64,000 bases of DNA from an uncultured Dorea sp. (GCA_948602995.1 CAPEBR010000005.1:114516-178515), one strand, 5' to 3'. Numbered from the stretch's first letter, positions 25,478 to 33,936 are shown. Translations and numbers: made by a program. The notes: a model not told the origin generated them from the sequence alone.

Positions 25478-26860
25478 ATGGATCAGATAGTAGATATGCT
25501 TAATAAGCTTGACAACTGGGTATGGGGCTGGTGGATGATCGCGCTGTTATTTGGCACTCATCTTTTTATGACCATACGTACGGGATTTATCCAAAGGCAG
25601 ACGGTTACAAAGGGAATTAAGCTTTCAGTAACAAAGGATACGGACGGAGAAGGTGAGGTTTCACAGTTTGGTGCACTTGCAACAGCGCTTGCAGCGACGA
25701 TCGGGACAGGAAATATTGTTGGCGTGGGAACCGCGATTGCAATGGGCGGTCCGGGGGCAGTTCTGTGGTGCTGGCTTACCGGTGTGTTCGGAATTGCAAC
25801 AAAGTATTCAGAGTCACTGATTGCAGTAAAATATAGAGTCAAGACGAGGGACGGACGTATGCAGGGAGGCGCTATGTATGCCCTTGAACGCGGATTGAAT
25901 ATGAAATGGCTTGCCATAATTTTTGCCTTTTTCGCGGCATTTGCGTCCTTTGGGATTGGCTGTGCGACACAGGTGAACGCCATCGCGAATATTGCTAATG
26001 GTAATTTCGGAATCCCCAACTGGATTGTAGGGCTGGCTGTAGGTGTTCTGACAGCAATCGTAATCTTCGGGGGAATTAAGTCGATTGCAAAAGTTTGCGA
26101 GAGGCTGGTTCCCTTTATGGCATTATTTTATGTGTTGGGATGTATCATCATCTTATGTATTAATTATGACTATATTATTCCGGCTATTGCGACGATCTGC
26201 AGGCTTGCTTTTACGCCGGGAGCGGCTGCAGGCGGACTTGTAGGCTCCGGGATCCGTTTCGCAATCCAGTATGGAGTTGCAAGAGGACTTTTTTCCAATG
26301 AATCTGGCATGGGTTCCGCACCCATCGCAGCAGCAGCGGCGCAGACGAAAAACCCGGTACGCCAGGCGCTTGTGTCCTCTACCGGAACCTTTTGGGATAC
26401 AGTAGTAGTCTGTCTGATGACAGGACTTGTTCTGGTGACGACAATCATGAAAAATCCCAACATTAATGCAGAGCATATCGAAGACGGCGGAATGCTTTCT
26501 ACACTTGCATTCGGCCAGATTCCTGTATTTGGGCCGATTGTCCTTACTCTTGGAATCATTACCTTTGCATATTCTACGATTCTTGGCTGGGCATATTATG
26601 GAGAACGGTGTGTGGAGTACTTCGCCGGGAGGAGCGGACTTGTGCCTTACCGGGCGCTGTACATAGCCGTGGCAGTGATTGCACCGATTGTCAAGCTGAA
26701 CGTGGTATGGACAGTTGCAGATATACTAAATGCACTGATGGCAATCCCAAATCTGGTGGCAGTGCTGCTCTTGTCTAATGTCATTGTGAAGGAGACGAGA
26801 AAGTATATCAATAACCTGGATGCAAAGGACCGTACGGTGATTCCGGTTGTGGAAAAGTAA
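25478..26860 (+). CDS. Alanine/glycine:sodium symporter, AGCS family
   Basis: This 460-residue transporter has about 11 membrane segments. The AGCS signature is strong: ATIGTGNIVGVGTAIAMGGP around residue 74 and GLFSNESGMGSAPIAAAA around residue 270. It couples alanine or glycine uptake to Na+. AAAGGAG precedes the ATG. It is monocistronic and convergent with the DUF1540 gene across a palindromic repeat. Confidence 0.94.
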   Translation: MDQIVDMLNKLDNWVWGWWMIALLFGTHLFMTIRTGFIQRQTVTKGIKLSVTKDTDGEGEVSQFGALATALAATIGTGNIVGVGTAIAMGGPGAVLWCWLTGVFGIATKYSESLIAVKYRVKTRDGRMQGGAMYALERGLNMKWLAIIFAFFAAFASFGIGCATQVNAIANIANGNFGIPNWIVGLAVGVLTAIVIFGGIKSIAKVCERLVPFMALFYVLGCIIILCINYDYIIPAIATICRLAFTPGAAAGGLVGSGIRFAIQYGVARGLFSNESGMGSAPIAAAAAQTKNPVRQALVSSTGTFWDTVVVCLMTGLVLVTTIMKNPNINAEHIEDGGMLSTLAFGQIPVFGPIVLTLGIITFAYSTILGWAYYGERCVEYFAGRSGLVPYRALYIAVAVIAPIVKLNVVWTVADILNALMAIPNLVAVLLLSNVIVKETRKYINNLDAKDRTVIPVVEK

Positions 26861-26864
26861 TAGT

Positions 26865-26900
26865 TGGGGACGGGGCATTTTTAAAAATGCCCCGTCCCCA
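26865..26900. repeat. GGGGACGGGG-family palindrome, copy 5
   Basis: TGGGGACGGGGCAT and its complement flank TTTTAAAA. It begins 4 bases after the symporter stop and ends 10 bases before the convergent DUF1540 stop. Confidence 0.95.
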
Positions 26901-26910
26901 TACTGGCTGA

Positions 26911-27234
26911 TTATGCGCAGCCACATTTGAATGTTGCACATTCTGTCTGCTCACACTGGCAGGCGCTGCCGCCCTCCACACTGATCTTTCCGGCGTGGCA
27001 GTGGCACTGTTCATTGTAAACGCAGTCTGTTGCCTTGCAGTCAATAGCGCTCGTAGCAGTTGCGTTTTTCATAGAATTGCTGTAGGAATTGCCGTCTTTA
27101 CGCTCCTGAAAGCTGTCGCAGCAGGTCTCCTGTGCATGCTTTGCACGGCTTCCGCCCACCTCAATCTTGTCCAGGTCACAATAGTAATCCCTGTTATGCA
27201 GGCATGTCTGCACGGTACATCTTAATTCTGGCAT
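26911..27234 (-). CDS. DUF1540 domain protein with two Cys-rich repeats
   Basis: This 107-residue protein contains two copies of the DUF1540 pattern: a Cys pair, C-x2 to 3-N, C-x-LDKIEVGG (or C-x-AGKISVEGG) and a closing CxxF segment (CDSF, CATF). The many cysteines suggest metal binding. The family is widespread in Clostridia and its function is unknown. A Ser/Asn/Ala linker separates the repeats. AGAGGAGG lies upstream. Confidence 0.85.
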   Translation of the reverse strand: MPELRCTVQTCLHNRDYYCDLDKIEVGGSRAKHAQETCCDSFQERKDGNSYSNSMKNATATSAIDCKATDCVYNEQCHCHAGKISVEGGSACQCEQTECATFKCGCA

Positions 27235-27400
27235 ACTCTTACCTCCTCTTACTTGTCACATACTCTTGGAACAGTCACAACATACTTCCGCAAGTACTTT
27301 TCTTAATAACGAGTTTAGTATGCCCGGATTCTTTTGATTTTAAACGGTATAACTTCCACTTCGATTCACGGCCTCCCAGAATGTAAACTGCTGCGGATAG

Positions 27401-29326
27401 CTAATCCTCTTTTGTCATCTCACGGAGTGTCTTTGTACGAATCTCTTCCTGAACTGCGCAGATAAATTCATCCAGTCCCTTCTGTCCTTCGTCTCCGGCA
27501 AAGCGGCTTCTTACAGAGACCACTCCAGCCTCCTCTTCCTTTGCCCCCACAACGAGCATGTACGGGATCTTATTCATCTGTGCCTCCCGGATCTTATAGC
27601 CGATCTTCTCTGCCCTTGTGTCAATCTCTGCACGGATCCCCGCCTCTTCGAGAGCCGCACGTACCTTCTGTCCATACTCCATATATTTATCTGAAATCGG
27701 AAGCACTTTTACCTGTACCGGAGACAGCCATGTGGGAAATGCGCCCGCAAAATGCTCAATCAGGATACCGATAAAACGTTCAATGGATCCAAACGCAACC
27801 CGGTGAATCATGATTGGACGATGTTTTTCCCCATCTGCCCCCGTATATTCCAGATCAAATCTCTGGGGCATCTGCATATCAAGCTGGATTGTCCCGCACT
27901 GCCATGTTCTTCCGATAGAGTCCTCCAAATGAAAGTCAATCTTCGGTCCGTAAAATGCGCCGTCTCCTTCATTTACCACATAGTCAAGCCCCAGGTCGTC
28001 AAGCGCACCCCGCAGGCCGTCTGTTGCCAGCTCCCAGTCCTCATCACTGCCCATGCTGTCCTCCGGCCTGGTGGAAAGCTCTACGTGATATTTGAAGCCA
28101 AACAGACTATATACTTCGTCAATCAGTCTTGCAACCCCTTTGATCTCGTCACGGATCTGATCCGGCGTCATGAAGATATGGGCATCATCCTGTGTGAAGC
28201 AGCGCACACGCATGAGGCCGTGAAGCTGTCCTGACTTCTCATGGCGGTGTACCAGCCCGAGCTCTCCTGCACGAAGGGGAAGATCCTTGTAGGAACGGGG
28301 CTCGGACTTATACACAAGCATACCTCCCGGACAGTTCATGGGCTTAACTGCAAAATCTTCATCGTCAATCTTCGTTGTATACATATTATCCTTATAGTGA
28401 TCCCAGTGTCCGGAATTCTCCCACAGATGCCTGCTTAAGATAATTGGAGTGGCAATCTCCACATAACCGTTTTTCTTATGCAGCTCTCTCCAGTAGTCAA
28501 GGAGCGTATTCTTAAGAACCATTCCCTTTGGCAGGAAGAAGGGGAATCCTGGTCCCTCCTCACACATCATGAAAAGTCCCAGCTCTTTTCCTAATTTCCT
28601 GTGGTCACGCTTACGGGCCTCCTCCATCCTGTGGAGATACTCATCAAGCTCTGCCTTCTTCGGGTACGCTACACCGTAAATTCTTGTAAGCATCTTATTC
28701 TTCTCGCTTCCCCGCCAGTATGCACCGGCAAGGCTTGTCAGCTTAAATGCTTTCACCGGCTTTGTTGTCATAAGATGGGGGCCTGCACAGAGATCTGTAA
28801 ACTCGCCCTGGCTGTAAAAGCTGATTTCCTCATCCTCCGGCAGATCTTCGATAAGTTCTACCTTATATGGTTCATCCTTCTCTTTAAAATATGCAATCGC
28901 ATCCTCTCTAGATTTGGTAAATCTTTCTATAGGCAGATTTTCTTTTACGATTTTTTTCATCTCTGCCTCAATCTTCTCCAAATCCTCTGCCACAAACGGC
29001 GTGTCCCTGTCCAGGTCATAATAAAATCCATGTTCAATAGACGGTCCGATGGCAAGCTTTGTCTCTGGATAGAGCCTCTTCACCGCCTGGGCCATAATAT
29101 GGGACGTGGTATGGAAAAACGCACCCTTTCCGTCCTCACTGTCAAAAGTCAGGATCTCCACCTCACTGTCACTGTCAATGACCGTTCTCAAATCCACAAG
29201 CTCTCCGTTCACCCGGGCAATCGTGGCTACACGGGCAAGTCCCTCACTCAGATCCCTGGCAATATCAATGACTGCCATACTGCTTTCATACTCCTTTACA
29301 GAGCCGTCTTTCAATGTAATCTTCAT
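27401..29326 (-). CDS. thrS: Threonyl-tRNA synthetase
   Basis: This full-length 641-residue class II synthetase has an N-terminal TGS domain (about 1-60). The editing domain has the HTTSHIMAQAVKRLYP zinc/editing motif. The catalytic core shows MNCPGGMLVYKSEPRSYKDLPLR (motif 2 region) and RVAFGSIERFIGILIEHFAGAFP (motif 3), and a C-terminal anticodon-binding domain follows. AGGGAG precedes the ATG. No leader lies immediately upstream, only a short repeat. The nearest T-box, with a threonine specifier, is two genes upstream at 30900-31150, so thrS seems to be the third gene of that operon. Confidence 0.97.
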   Translation of the reverse strand: MKITLKDGSVKEYESSMAVIDIARDLSEGLARVATIARVNGELVDLRTVIDSDSEVEILTFDSEDGKGAFFHTTSHIMAQAVKRLYPETKLAIGPSIEHGFYYDLDRDTPFVAEDLEKIEAEMKKIVKENLPIERFTKSREDAIAYFKEKDEPYKVELIEDLPEDEEISFYSQGEFTDLCAGPHLMTTKPVKAFKLTSLAGAYWRGSEKNKMLTRIYGVAYPKKAELDEYLHRMEEARKRDHRKLGKELGLFMMCEEGPGFPFFLPKGMVLKNTLLDYWRELHKKNGYVEIATPIILSRHLWENSGHWDHYKDNMYTTKIDDEDFAVKPMNCPGGMLVYKSEPRSYKDLPLRAGELGLVHRHEKSGQLHGLMRVRCFTQDDAHIFMTPDQIRDEIKGVARLIDEVYSLFGFKYHVELSTRPEDSMGSDEDWELATDGLRGALDDLGLDYVVNEGDGAFYGPKIDFHLEDSIGRTWQCGTIQLDMQMPQRFDLEYTGADGEKHRPIMIHRVAFGSIERFIGILIEHFAGAFPTWLSPVQVKVLPISDKYMEYGQKVRAALEEAGIRAEIDTRAEKIGYKIREAQMNKIPYMLVVGAKEEEAGVVSVRSRFAGDEGQKGLDEFICAVQEEIRTKTLREMTKED

Positions 29327-29356
29327 CTTTTCTCCCTCTTTCTTTCTAAATATTTT

Positions 29357-29415
29357 GTAACTCCCAGTACCCCCGCAGTTACGTGCAAAAATGCACAGTC
29401 CTGCTGAACAGTTAC
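29357..29415. mobile_element. Short GTTAC element (59 bp) with target duplication
   Basis: It begins GTAACTCCCAG and ends CTGAACAGTTAC, with an internal TGCA...TGCA hairpin related to the 133-bp elements. Exact 8-bp direct repeats AATATTTT flank it (29349-29356 and 29416-29423). The right duplication overlaps the thioesterase stop codon. Confidence 0.82.
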
Positions 29416-29421
29416 AATATT

Positions 29422-29862
29422 TTACACTTTGTGCCTTTTATGATCCTCTAATCCTTTATTGAACATATTATGAAATTCAATACATGCCTGCTTCAAAGAC
29501 AATGGTCTTCCGTCCCGGTTGATGAAGCAGTGCTTCGATGTTCCCCTGCAGTGAACCATATCTGTCCTGTCACTGAAAATCTCATATCCTACCGTAAGCT
29601 TAATTCCATTATACTCTTTAATATAGGTCTCAATGGTCACAATCTCTCCAAAATGCACCATCCTCAGATAATCAGCTTCCACAGAGAGCACCGGGCTTAA
29701 GATCCCCCGCTCCTCCATCTGTTCATAGCCAAGCCCCATCTGTTCCATAAAATCTGTTCTTGCTTCTTCAAACCAGCGGATATAATTTGAATGATGCACA
29801 ATTCCCATCTGGTCTGTCTCGTAGTATTGTACCTTGTGTGTGTATTTTTTAATTTCACTCAT
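29422..29862 (-). CDS. Acyl-CoA thioesterase, 4HBT / YbgC family
   Basis: This 146-residue hot-dog-fold thioesterase has the 4-hydroxybenzoyl-CoA thioesterase signature YETDQMGIVHHSNYIRWFEEAR, with catalytic Asp at about residue 17. It hydrolyses an acyl-CoA or acyl-ACP of unknown chain. It lies between the aldo/keto reductase gene and thrS, all on the minus strand, so it is presumably in the threonine T-box operon. GGTGAGG lies upstream of the ATG. Confidence 0.88.
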   Translation of the reverse strand: MSEIKKYTHKVQYYETDQMGIVHHSNYIRWFEEARTDFMEQMGLGYEQMEERGILSPVLSVEADYLRMVHFGEIVTIETYIKEYNGIKLTVGYEIFSDRTDMVHCRGTSKHCFINRDGRPLSLKQACIEFHNMFNKGLEDHKRHKV

Positions 29863-29949
29863 TTATCCTCACCTCAAATAAAAGCAATAATGAATATTCT
29901 GTACTCTTCATCGCGTTCTTACGGCATGCCCGGTATATGTGCCTGCATG

Positions 29950-30810
29950 CTAAATCACTGTACATGCCTTCTCAAAATCCGGATGCTCCCCAGACCAGCC
30001 TGACGGCGGCATGGATGTAATCCGGTGCATATCCTCCCTCTCAATCTCAAATGCAAATACATCCTGATTCTCTCTCATTCTCCTGGGTGTAGACGCCTTC
30101 GGGAGGGGAAGTACTCCCCGCTGCAGGGCATAACGGATACAAAGCTGTGCCGATGACACCTTATATTTTCCGGAAAGCTCCTGAATAAGCGGATGGGCAA
30201 GTACCCTGCTCCTCCCCAGCGGGCTCCATGCCTGCACAAGAATCCCCTTCTCCCTGCAATACGCTGCAGCCGCTTCCTGGGTATATCCGGGATGAAATTC
30301 AAGCTGGTCTGCTGCCGGACACACCTCCCATGTCTCAGACAGCACTTCCAGGTGGTGGGGAAGAAAATTACTGACTCCAATTGCCCTGATCCTGCCTGCC
30401 CGGTACAGATCTTCCATAGTTTTCCAGGTCTCTGCAAGAAGTCCGCGCCAGTTTTTATTCTCCAGATCTGGCCGCGGCCAGTGTATCAGGAACAAATCAA
30501 GGTAGTCTGTATGAAGCTTTTTAAGGGATTCCTCAAAGGAACGCCTGGTTCCCTCTGCCCCCATATCAGTCTTCCAGACCTTGGATGAAAGAAAAATCTC
30601 ATGCCTTGGAATCCCCGATAAGGCAAGTGCTCTGCCAAGTTCCTCTTCGTTTTTGTAAAATGCTGCTGTGTCAAAATAGCGGTAGCCACACTTCACTGCC
30701 TCCCTGATCATCTCCGCACCGCCTGCATCTGTTACCTTGTAGGTCCCGAATCCAATACACGGAATCTCTACTCCATTATTCAGCTTATAACAATCCTGTA
30801 TCGACTTCAT
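29950..30810 (-). CDS. Aldo/keto reductase
   Basis: This 286-residue NADPH-dependent oxidoreductase has a TIM-barrel fold. The catalytic tetrad can be placed: Asp and Tyr in DTAAFYKNEEELGRAL, Lys in LSSKVW and His in LFLIHWPRP. The IGVSNFLPHHLE and coenzyme-binding LPKASTPRRMREN segments agree. The substrate is unknown. It is the first gene after the threonine T-box leader, an unusual placement for this family. Confidence 0.93.
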   Translation of the reverse strand: MKSIQDCYKLNNGVEIPCIGFGTYKVTDAGGAEMIREAVKCGYRYFDTAAFYKNEEELGRALALSGIPRHEIFLSSKVWKTDMGAEGTRRSFEESLKKLHTDYLDLFLIHWPRPDLENKNWRGLLAETWKTMEDLYRAGRIRAIGVSNFLPHHLEVLSETWEVCPAADQLEFHPGYTQEAAAAYCREKGILVQAWSPLGRSRVLAHPLIQELSGKYKVSSAQLCIRYALQRGVLPLPKASTPRRMRENQDVFAFEIEREDMHRITSMPPSGWSGEHPDFEKACTVI

Positions 30811-30903
30811 CGCTTCTCCTTCACTGATAAATAAATGCTTAAAAAAATGAAGAATGTGCCCAGGTGCATGTTTGAAAAATGCTCTCTCTCAGATGTGCAC
30901 ATT

Positions 30904-31150
30904 AAAAATCCCCTGCAGCAACTTCATGCTGCAAGGGACGAGTTTCCTAAAATAACTCGCGGTTCCACCCCGCTTGAACTGATCTGTAATCAGAACCACT
31001 TCTTATGATGATAACGGAATCACCGGACTGCTTTACAGCCGCTCAGAGGTAGTCTTCAGAAGGTTCCGGGATAAGAAGCTTTCAGCCGCAGCTTCTCTCT
31101 CTTTGATCTCTTTCCCAACTTACTCGTCTCGTCAGCGCGTTTTCATGTAC
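30904..31150 (-). promoter_or_regulatory. Threonine-specific T-box leader
   Basis: On the minus strand the T-box core GGGTGGAACCGCG is at 30958-30970. The terminator follows, CCCTTGCAGC...GCTGCAGGGG plus a T run. In stem I the segment GAAGACTACCTCTGAGC aligns with the glyQS leader GAA-N-specifier pattern. It puts ACU (31051-31053) as specifier, a threonine codon; the neighbouring ACC is also threonine. Uncharged tRNA-Thr would allow read-through. The genes downstream are an aldo/keto reductase, a thioesterase and, third, thrS. Confidence 0.92.
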
Positions 31151-31156
31151 GATACT

Positions 31157-31184
31157 ATTATATCACTGTCTTTCTCTTTGTCAA
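31157..31184 (-). promoter_or_regulatory. Promoter of the threonine T-box operon
   Basis: Consensus TTGACA (31179-31184) and TATAAT (31157-31162) are separated by 16 bases, just ahead of the T-box leader. Confidence 0.85.
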
Positions 31185-31186
31185 CT

Positions 31187-31290
31187 GTAACTCTTCAGTT
31201 TTTCGTAACTCGCTTCGCGAAGAGCCGGATTCACTCTTGGCATAATTTATGCTTTCTTACAGACTTTGTAGCGGAGTGCAAAGTCCATAA
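31187..31290. repeat. Degenerate GTTAC element overlapping the ydcF 3' end
   Basis: CGCTTCGCGAAG, TTCACTC, CTTTCTTACAGACTTTG and GCAAAGTCC follow the order of the 133-bp element in reverse orientation, with many changes. The part from about 31247 to 31290 is coding for YdcF. Confidence 0.6.
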
Positions 31291-31969
31291 ATGCAAAAAA
31301 TTCCCGGACCATATAGTTGACAAACAGGACTGCACTACAGCCTGCCGGAATCGGCTTCGGGCTCTGGTAGCCAAGCTTTTTTGCGTAACAGCATGCCCGG
31401 TACATATGGAAATTATTTGTCACAATCCCTACCGGCTGGCCAAGATCCGGAATATATTCTGCGGAAAACTGCAGGTTTTCCCGGGTCGTTGTGGATTTTT
31501 CCTCCATGAAAATACGCCCGGGAGAAATCCCACGGTCTGTCAGATACTGCTTCATTGCCAGTGCCTCCGTAATGTCCTCGCCCTTTCCCTGTCCGCCGGA
31601 TACGATGACTACTGTCTCCGGATTATCTGCAAGATACTGCCCCGCCTTCTCAATCCTCCGGTAAAGAGACCCGCTAAGCCTGGTTCCCTTCACCTGGGCG
31701 CCAAGGACTACCAGACAGGCAATATTTTTTTCGCGGCATGGGACCATACCTGCGAGAATCCTGCATTCCACAAGGAAAAAAAGAATACCGACCACTGCCA
31801 TAAACGGTATCGCCGCCCCGGGTTTCCAGTATCCTAGCAGCAGGAAAACGGCTCCTGCAACAGGCCAGAACCTGGAAAATGTGGAATCCCATTTCTTAAG
31901 AAGTACACAGATCAACCCATAGTATGCCAAACAAAGAATACCGGACAGTGTGATTATTTTCCACAGCAC
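31247..31969 (-). CDS. YdcF family protein (DUF218)
   Basis: This 240-residue protein has about three N-terminal membrane segments (to residue 80). A DUF218 domain follows, with LVVLGAQVKGTRLSGSLYRRI, VVIVSGGQGKGEDITEA and VTNNFHMYRA. Relatives (SanA, ElyC, YdcF) act in envelope processes and their chemistry is uncertain. It starts with GTG inside the end of the SEC-C gene (16-base overlap), so it is coupled to it. Its last dozen residues (DFALRYKVCKKA) are encoded by a repeat-derived sequence, so the original C-terminus has been replaced. Confidence 0.82.
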   Translation of the reverse strand: MLWKIITLSGILCLAYYGLICVLLKKWDSTFSRFWPVAGAVFLLLGYWKPGAAIPFMAVVGILFFLVECRILAGMVPCREKNIACLVVLGAQVKGTRLSGSLYRRIEKAGQYLADNPETVVIVSGGQGKGEDITEALAMKQYLTDRGISPGRIFMEEKSTTTRENLQFSAEYIPDLGQPVGIVTNNFHMYRACCYAKKLGYQSPKPIPAGCSAVLFVNYMVREFFAFMDFALRYKVCKKA

Positions 31970-32460
31970 TTCTTATACTTCTTGCCCGAACCACACGGAC
32001 AAGGATCGTTCCGCCCGATCTTCTTCCCCTTGCGGATTGTCGTTGATTCCTTCTGCTCCTTATAAAGTCTCTTAAGCTCCTCCTCTGAATAGATCTCTTT
32101 CCACTGAGGCAGCTCATAGAGCCAGTCCGCCTTTGCCATAACCATATTCTTGTAGAGTTTCTCCTTGTCAAATGCAAGGCTTACAACCGTGTCCTCATCC
32201 ATCGTCTCAATGGGATTCGCTTCCTTTAAGCTCTCATCAATCCCATCCAGGAAGCCGACCATGGTCAGAACATCCTGTCCGTATTTCTGGGCAAGCTCTT
32301 TTACGGTTCCCTTTACCTCTTCGTCTGGATTGGAAAGAAGCTGCTCGTAGATCTCCTTTTCAATCTGAAAATAGCTTGCCCACATTTTCTGAAGCTGCCC
32401 TCTGTCCGCCTTTTCATCATAAGCCATATCTCTCCACTGCTCTAATAATGTACGACTCAT
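31954..32460 (-). CDS. SEC-C motif protein
   Basis: This 168-residue protein has a helical body and a C-terminal zinc-binding SEC-C motif (GRNDPCPCGSGKKYKKCCG), as at the end of SecA. Stand-alone SEC-C proteins are of unknown role. The start at 32460 is chosen because AAGGAG lies 9 bases upstream; the in-frame ATG at 32484 has no site. It is followed by overlapping ydcF. Confidence 0.85.
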   Translation of the reverse strand: MSRTLLEQWRDMAYDEKADRGQLQKMWASYFQIEKEIYEQLLSNPDEEVKGTVKELAQKYGQDVLTMVGFLDGIDESLKEANPIETMDEDTVVSLAFDKEKLYKNMVMAKADWLYELPQWKEIYSEEELKRLYKEQKESTTIRKGKKIGRNDPCPCGSGKKYKKCCGK

Positions 32461-32814
32461 ATTCAAAATCTCCTTCGTATTCATTCTCAATCTTTTAAGT
32501 GTATGGTAAATACCACGCACGATTTATTATAAAACACTTTTCTATATTTTCAAAGTACTATTTTGAAAATTTCCCATGAAAAATGTTCGTAAGAAAAAGA
32601 TTCTTGAACAATCCTCATAAGTATGGTATATTTACAGGAATTCATTATCCCTGCTGTCTGTTTTTATCATTATGCAAGTTCCTCCTTTGCATCAGATTTC
32701 GACTTTACACCTTAGCCTAATTAAAGGAATGTATCACTCAACGCAATCCTGCATTCACGTTTCAAATGCGATCTGTTTTCGATTTCAAACCGGAAAACTG
32801 GTGCACTATGACAA
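32461..32814. other. Intergenic stretch without a recognised gene
   Basis: About 350 A/T-rich bases lie between the SEC-C gene start and the toxin promoter region. I see no open frame with a ribosome site. A longer frame leading into the toxin from 32672 has no start signal and unconvincing composition. Confidence 0.5.
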
Positions 32815-32887
32815 TATAATATGCTTACCAAGGGAACCGAAGGGGCGATTACATCAGCCGCCGGATGAAAGAAAGGGGGCTGGTGCT

Positions 32888-32974
32888 ATGGTTACATACT
32901 CCGATCTGATTCAGTTTGTAATTATGCTTTGCGCTGTAATTACTCTTGTTATATATGCAACACGCAAAAAGTAA
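32888..32974 (+). CDS. Type I toxin, 28-residue holin-like / TxpA-type membrane peptide
   Basis: The peptide MVTYSDLIQFVIMLCAVITL plus VIYATRKK is one hydrophobic helix with a basic tail, typical of the putative holin-like toxins of Firmicutes (Fst/TxpA/BsrG group). GAAAGGGGG precedes the ATG. A TATAAT at 32815-32820 is a likely -10 element. The 5' leader at 32828-32866 resembles the start of the antisense RNA encoded downstream, so the toxin mRNA can pair 5' to 3'. Toxicity is inferred from the family. Confidence 0.8.
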   Translation: MVTYSDLIQFVIMLCAVITLVIYATRKK

Positions 32975-33062
32975 CGCCCTCGTCCTGGTAAGATAAGGCG
33001 CTACTTCACGTAGTTAACTATTCTCCGGCGGCTGGCCACATCCGGCTTTCGGTTCTCTTGTT
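32966..33062 (-). ncRNA. Antisense RNA antitoxin overlapping the toxin 3' end
   Basis: A strong minus-strand promoter, TTGACT (33092-33097) and TATAAT (33069-33074) with 17-base spacing, fires toward the toxin gene. About 95 bases later GTAGCGCC pairs with GGCGTTAC and is followed by TTTTT over the last codons of the toxin (32965-32978). This convergent 3' overlap is the layout of txpA/RatA. The RNA 5' part (AGAACCGAAAGCC, AGCCGCCGGA) mirrors the toxin mRNA leader. Confidence 0.75.
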
Positions 33063-33136
33063 AAATATATTATATGAGGATATACAGAATAAGTCAACCA
33101 TTTTCCTCTCATAGTAACAATTTAGGTCGATATTTG

Positions 33137-33270
33137 GTTACTTGTTCACACATGTCTGTGCATTTACTGCACAGACCGTAAGAAAGTGATCCATGAGTGA
33201 GCAAATCCCATTCGCGGAGCGAATTTTAGATGGATTTGCGAAGGTTACTGGTCACGGAGTGAACAGTAAA
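33137..33270. mobile_element. GTTAC-family MITE-like element, intact copy 2 (134 bp)
   Basis: It starts GTTACTTGTTCAC and ends GTGAACAGTAAA (last base changed). Exact 8-bp direct repeats GATATTTG flank it (33129-33136 and 33271-33278). The internal hairpin has the compensated pair TCTGTGCA / TGCACAGA in place of the CTTTGCA of other copies, so the stem is preserved. Confidence 0.93.
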
Positions 33271-33314
33271 GATATTTGTGAATAGTACCCTGGCACAAAC
33301 AAATGGAAAGGCTC

Positions 33315-33460
33315 TTGGATTACCCTCACAGGTGTGGTATATTATAGGCAGAGGAAACGCTGTACAAGCGATTCTGCTCCCTACAGTTTAAGCTATATCC
33401 TCCGAAAAGGGTCATTCGCCACCATCCGCAGTAGTGGCGGCTATTTCTTCCCTTGAAAGT
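33315..33460 (+). ncRNA. Possible small RNA
   Basis: TTGGAT (33315-33320) and TATATT (33338-33343) with a 17-base gap could start a transcript near 33350. About 70 bases on, GCCAC...GTGGC (33418-33438) forms a hairpin followed by a T-rich stretch (CTATTTCTT). No open frame is present. It lies between the toxin locus and a small membrane protein gene. Weak evidence. Confidence 0.3.
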
Positions 33461-33571
33461 CTAGCGGCGGGCTGTTTCATTAACCACAAGAATGCCGGAT
33501 AGTGTTTAATGATAGGTAGCCGGAATATCTATATAATAGATTCATCATAATTTATGAAAGGAGACTTCTGC

Positions 33572-33820
33572 ATGAAAGCGAAACGTCTTTTAGCGCTTCT
33601 TGGTGCAATACTTTTATTTGCAATGTATGCCTGTACTCTGATTTTTGCATTAATGGATCATTCGGCCGCCCAGGGACTTCTGAAGGCCTCCATTGCCTGT
33701 ACGTTTATACTTCCGGTGCTTCTGTACGCTTACACCTTAGTATACCGCGTTACAAGGGATACCTCCGGCCCCAAAAATGATGTGAAAGATGATACGTCTG
33801 CTTCGGAAAAGATTTCATGA
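33572..33820 (+). CDS. Small membrane protein, 82 residues
   Basis: The protein has two hydrophobic segments (LLALLGAILLFAMYACTLIF and ASIACTFILPVLLYAYTLVY) and a hydrophilic C-terminus ending in DDTSASEKIS. GAAAGGAG lies 8 bases before the ATG at 33572. A TATAAT at 33532-33537 could be its -10 element. I do not recognise the family. A GC-rich hairpin at 33870-33891 follows. Confidence 0.65.
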   Translation: MKAKRLLALLGAILLFAMYACTLIFALMDHSAAQGLLKASIACTFILPVLLYAYTLVYRVTRDTSGPKNDVKDDTSASEKIS

Positions 33821-33869
33821 TCCAGTTATCTGCTCATAGTAACTTAACCCCAATACCGACATCGCCAAA

Positions 33870-33891
33870 GGCGGCAGACTTCTCTGCCGCC
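33870..33891 (+). terminator. Hairpin after the small membrane protein gene
   Basis: GGCGGCAG (33870-33877) pairs with CTGCCGCC (33884-33891). The T-tract after it is weak. Confidence 0.5.
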
Positions 33892-33936
33892 CCACTTCTG
33901 ACTATTTCCATCAAGTTGGTTTCTGTCCTTTTCCAT

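Noticed and set aside
28601..29407. 268-residue plus-strand ORF opposite thrS
   Set aside because: Shadow frame of thrS; composition is Cys/Leu-rich without domain features.
32672..32887. 100-residue version of the toxin ORF
   Set aside because: The first 72 residues have no ribosome site and cross the likely toxin promoter; the 28-residue form fits the toxin family.
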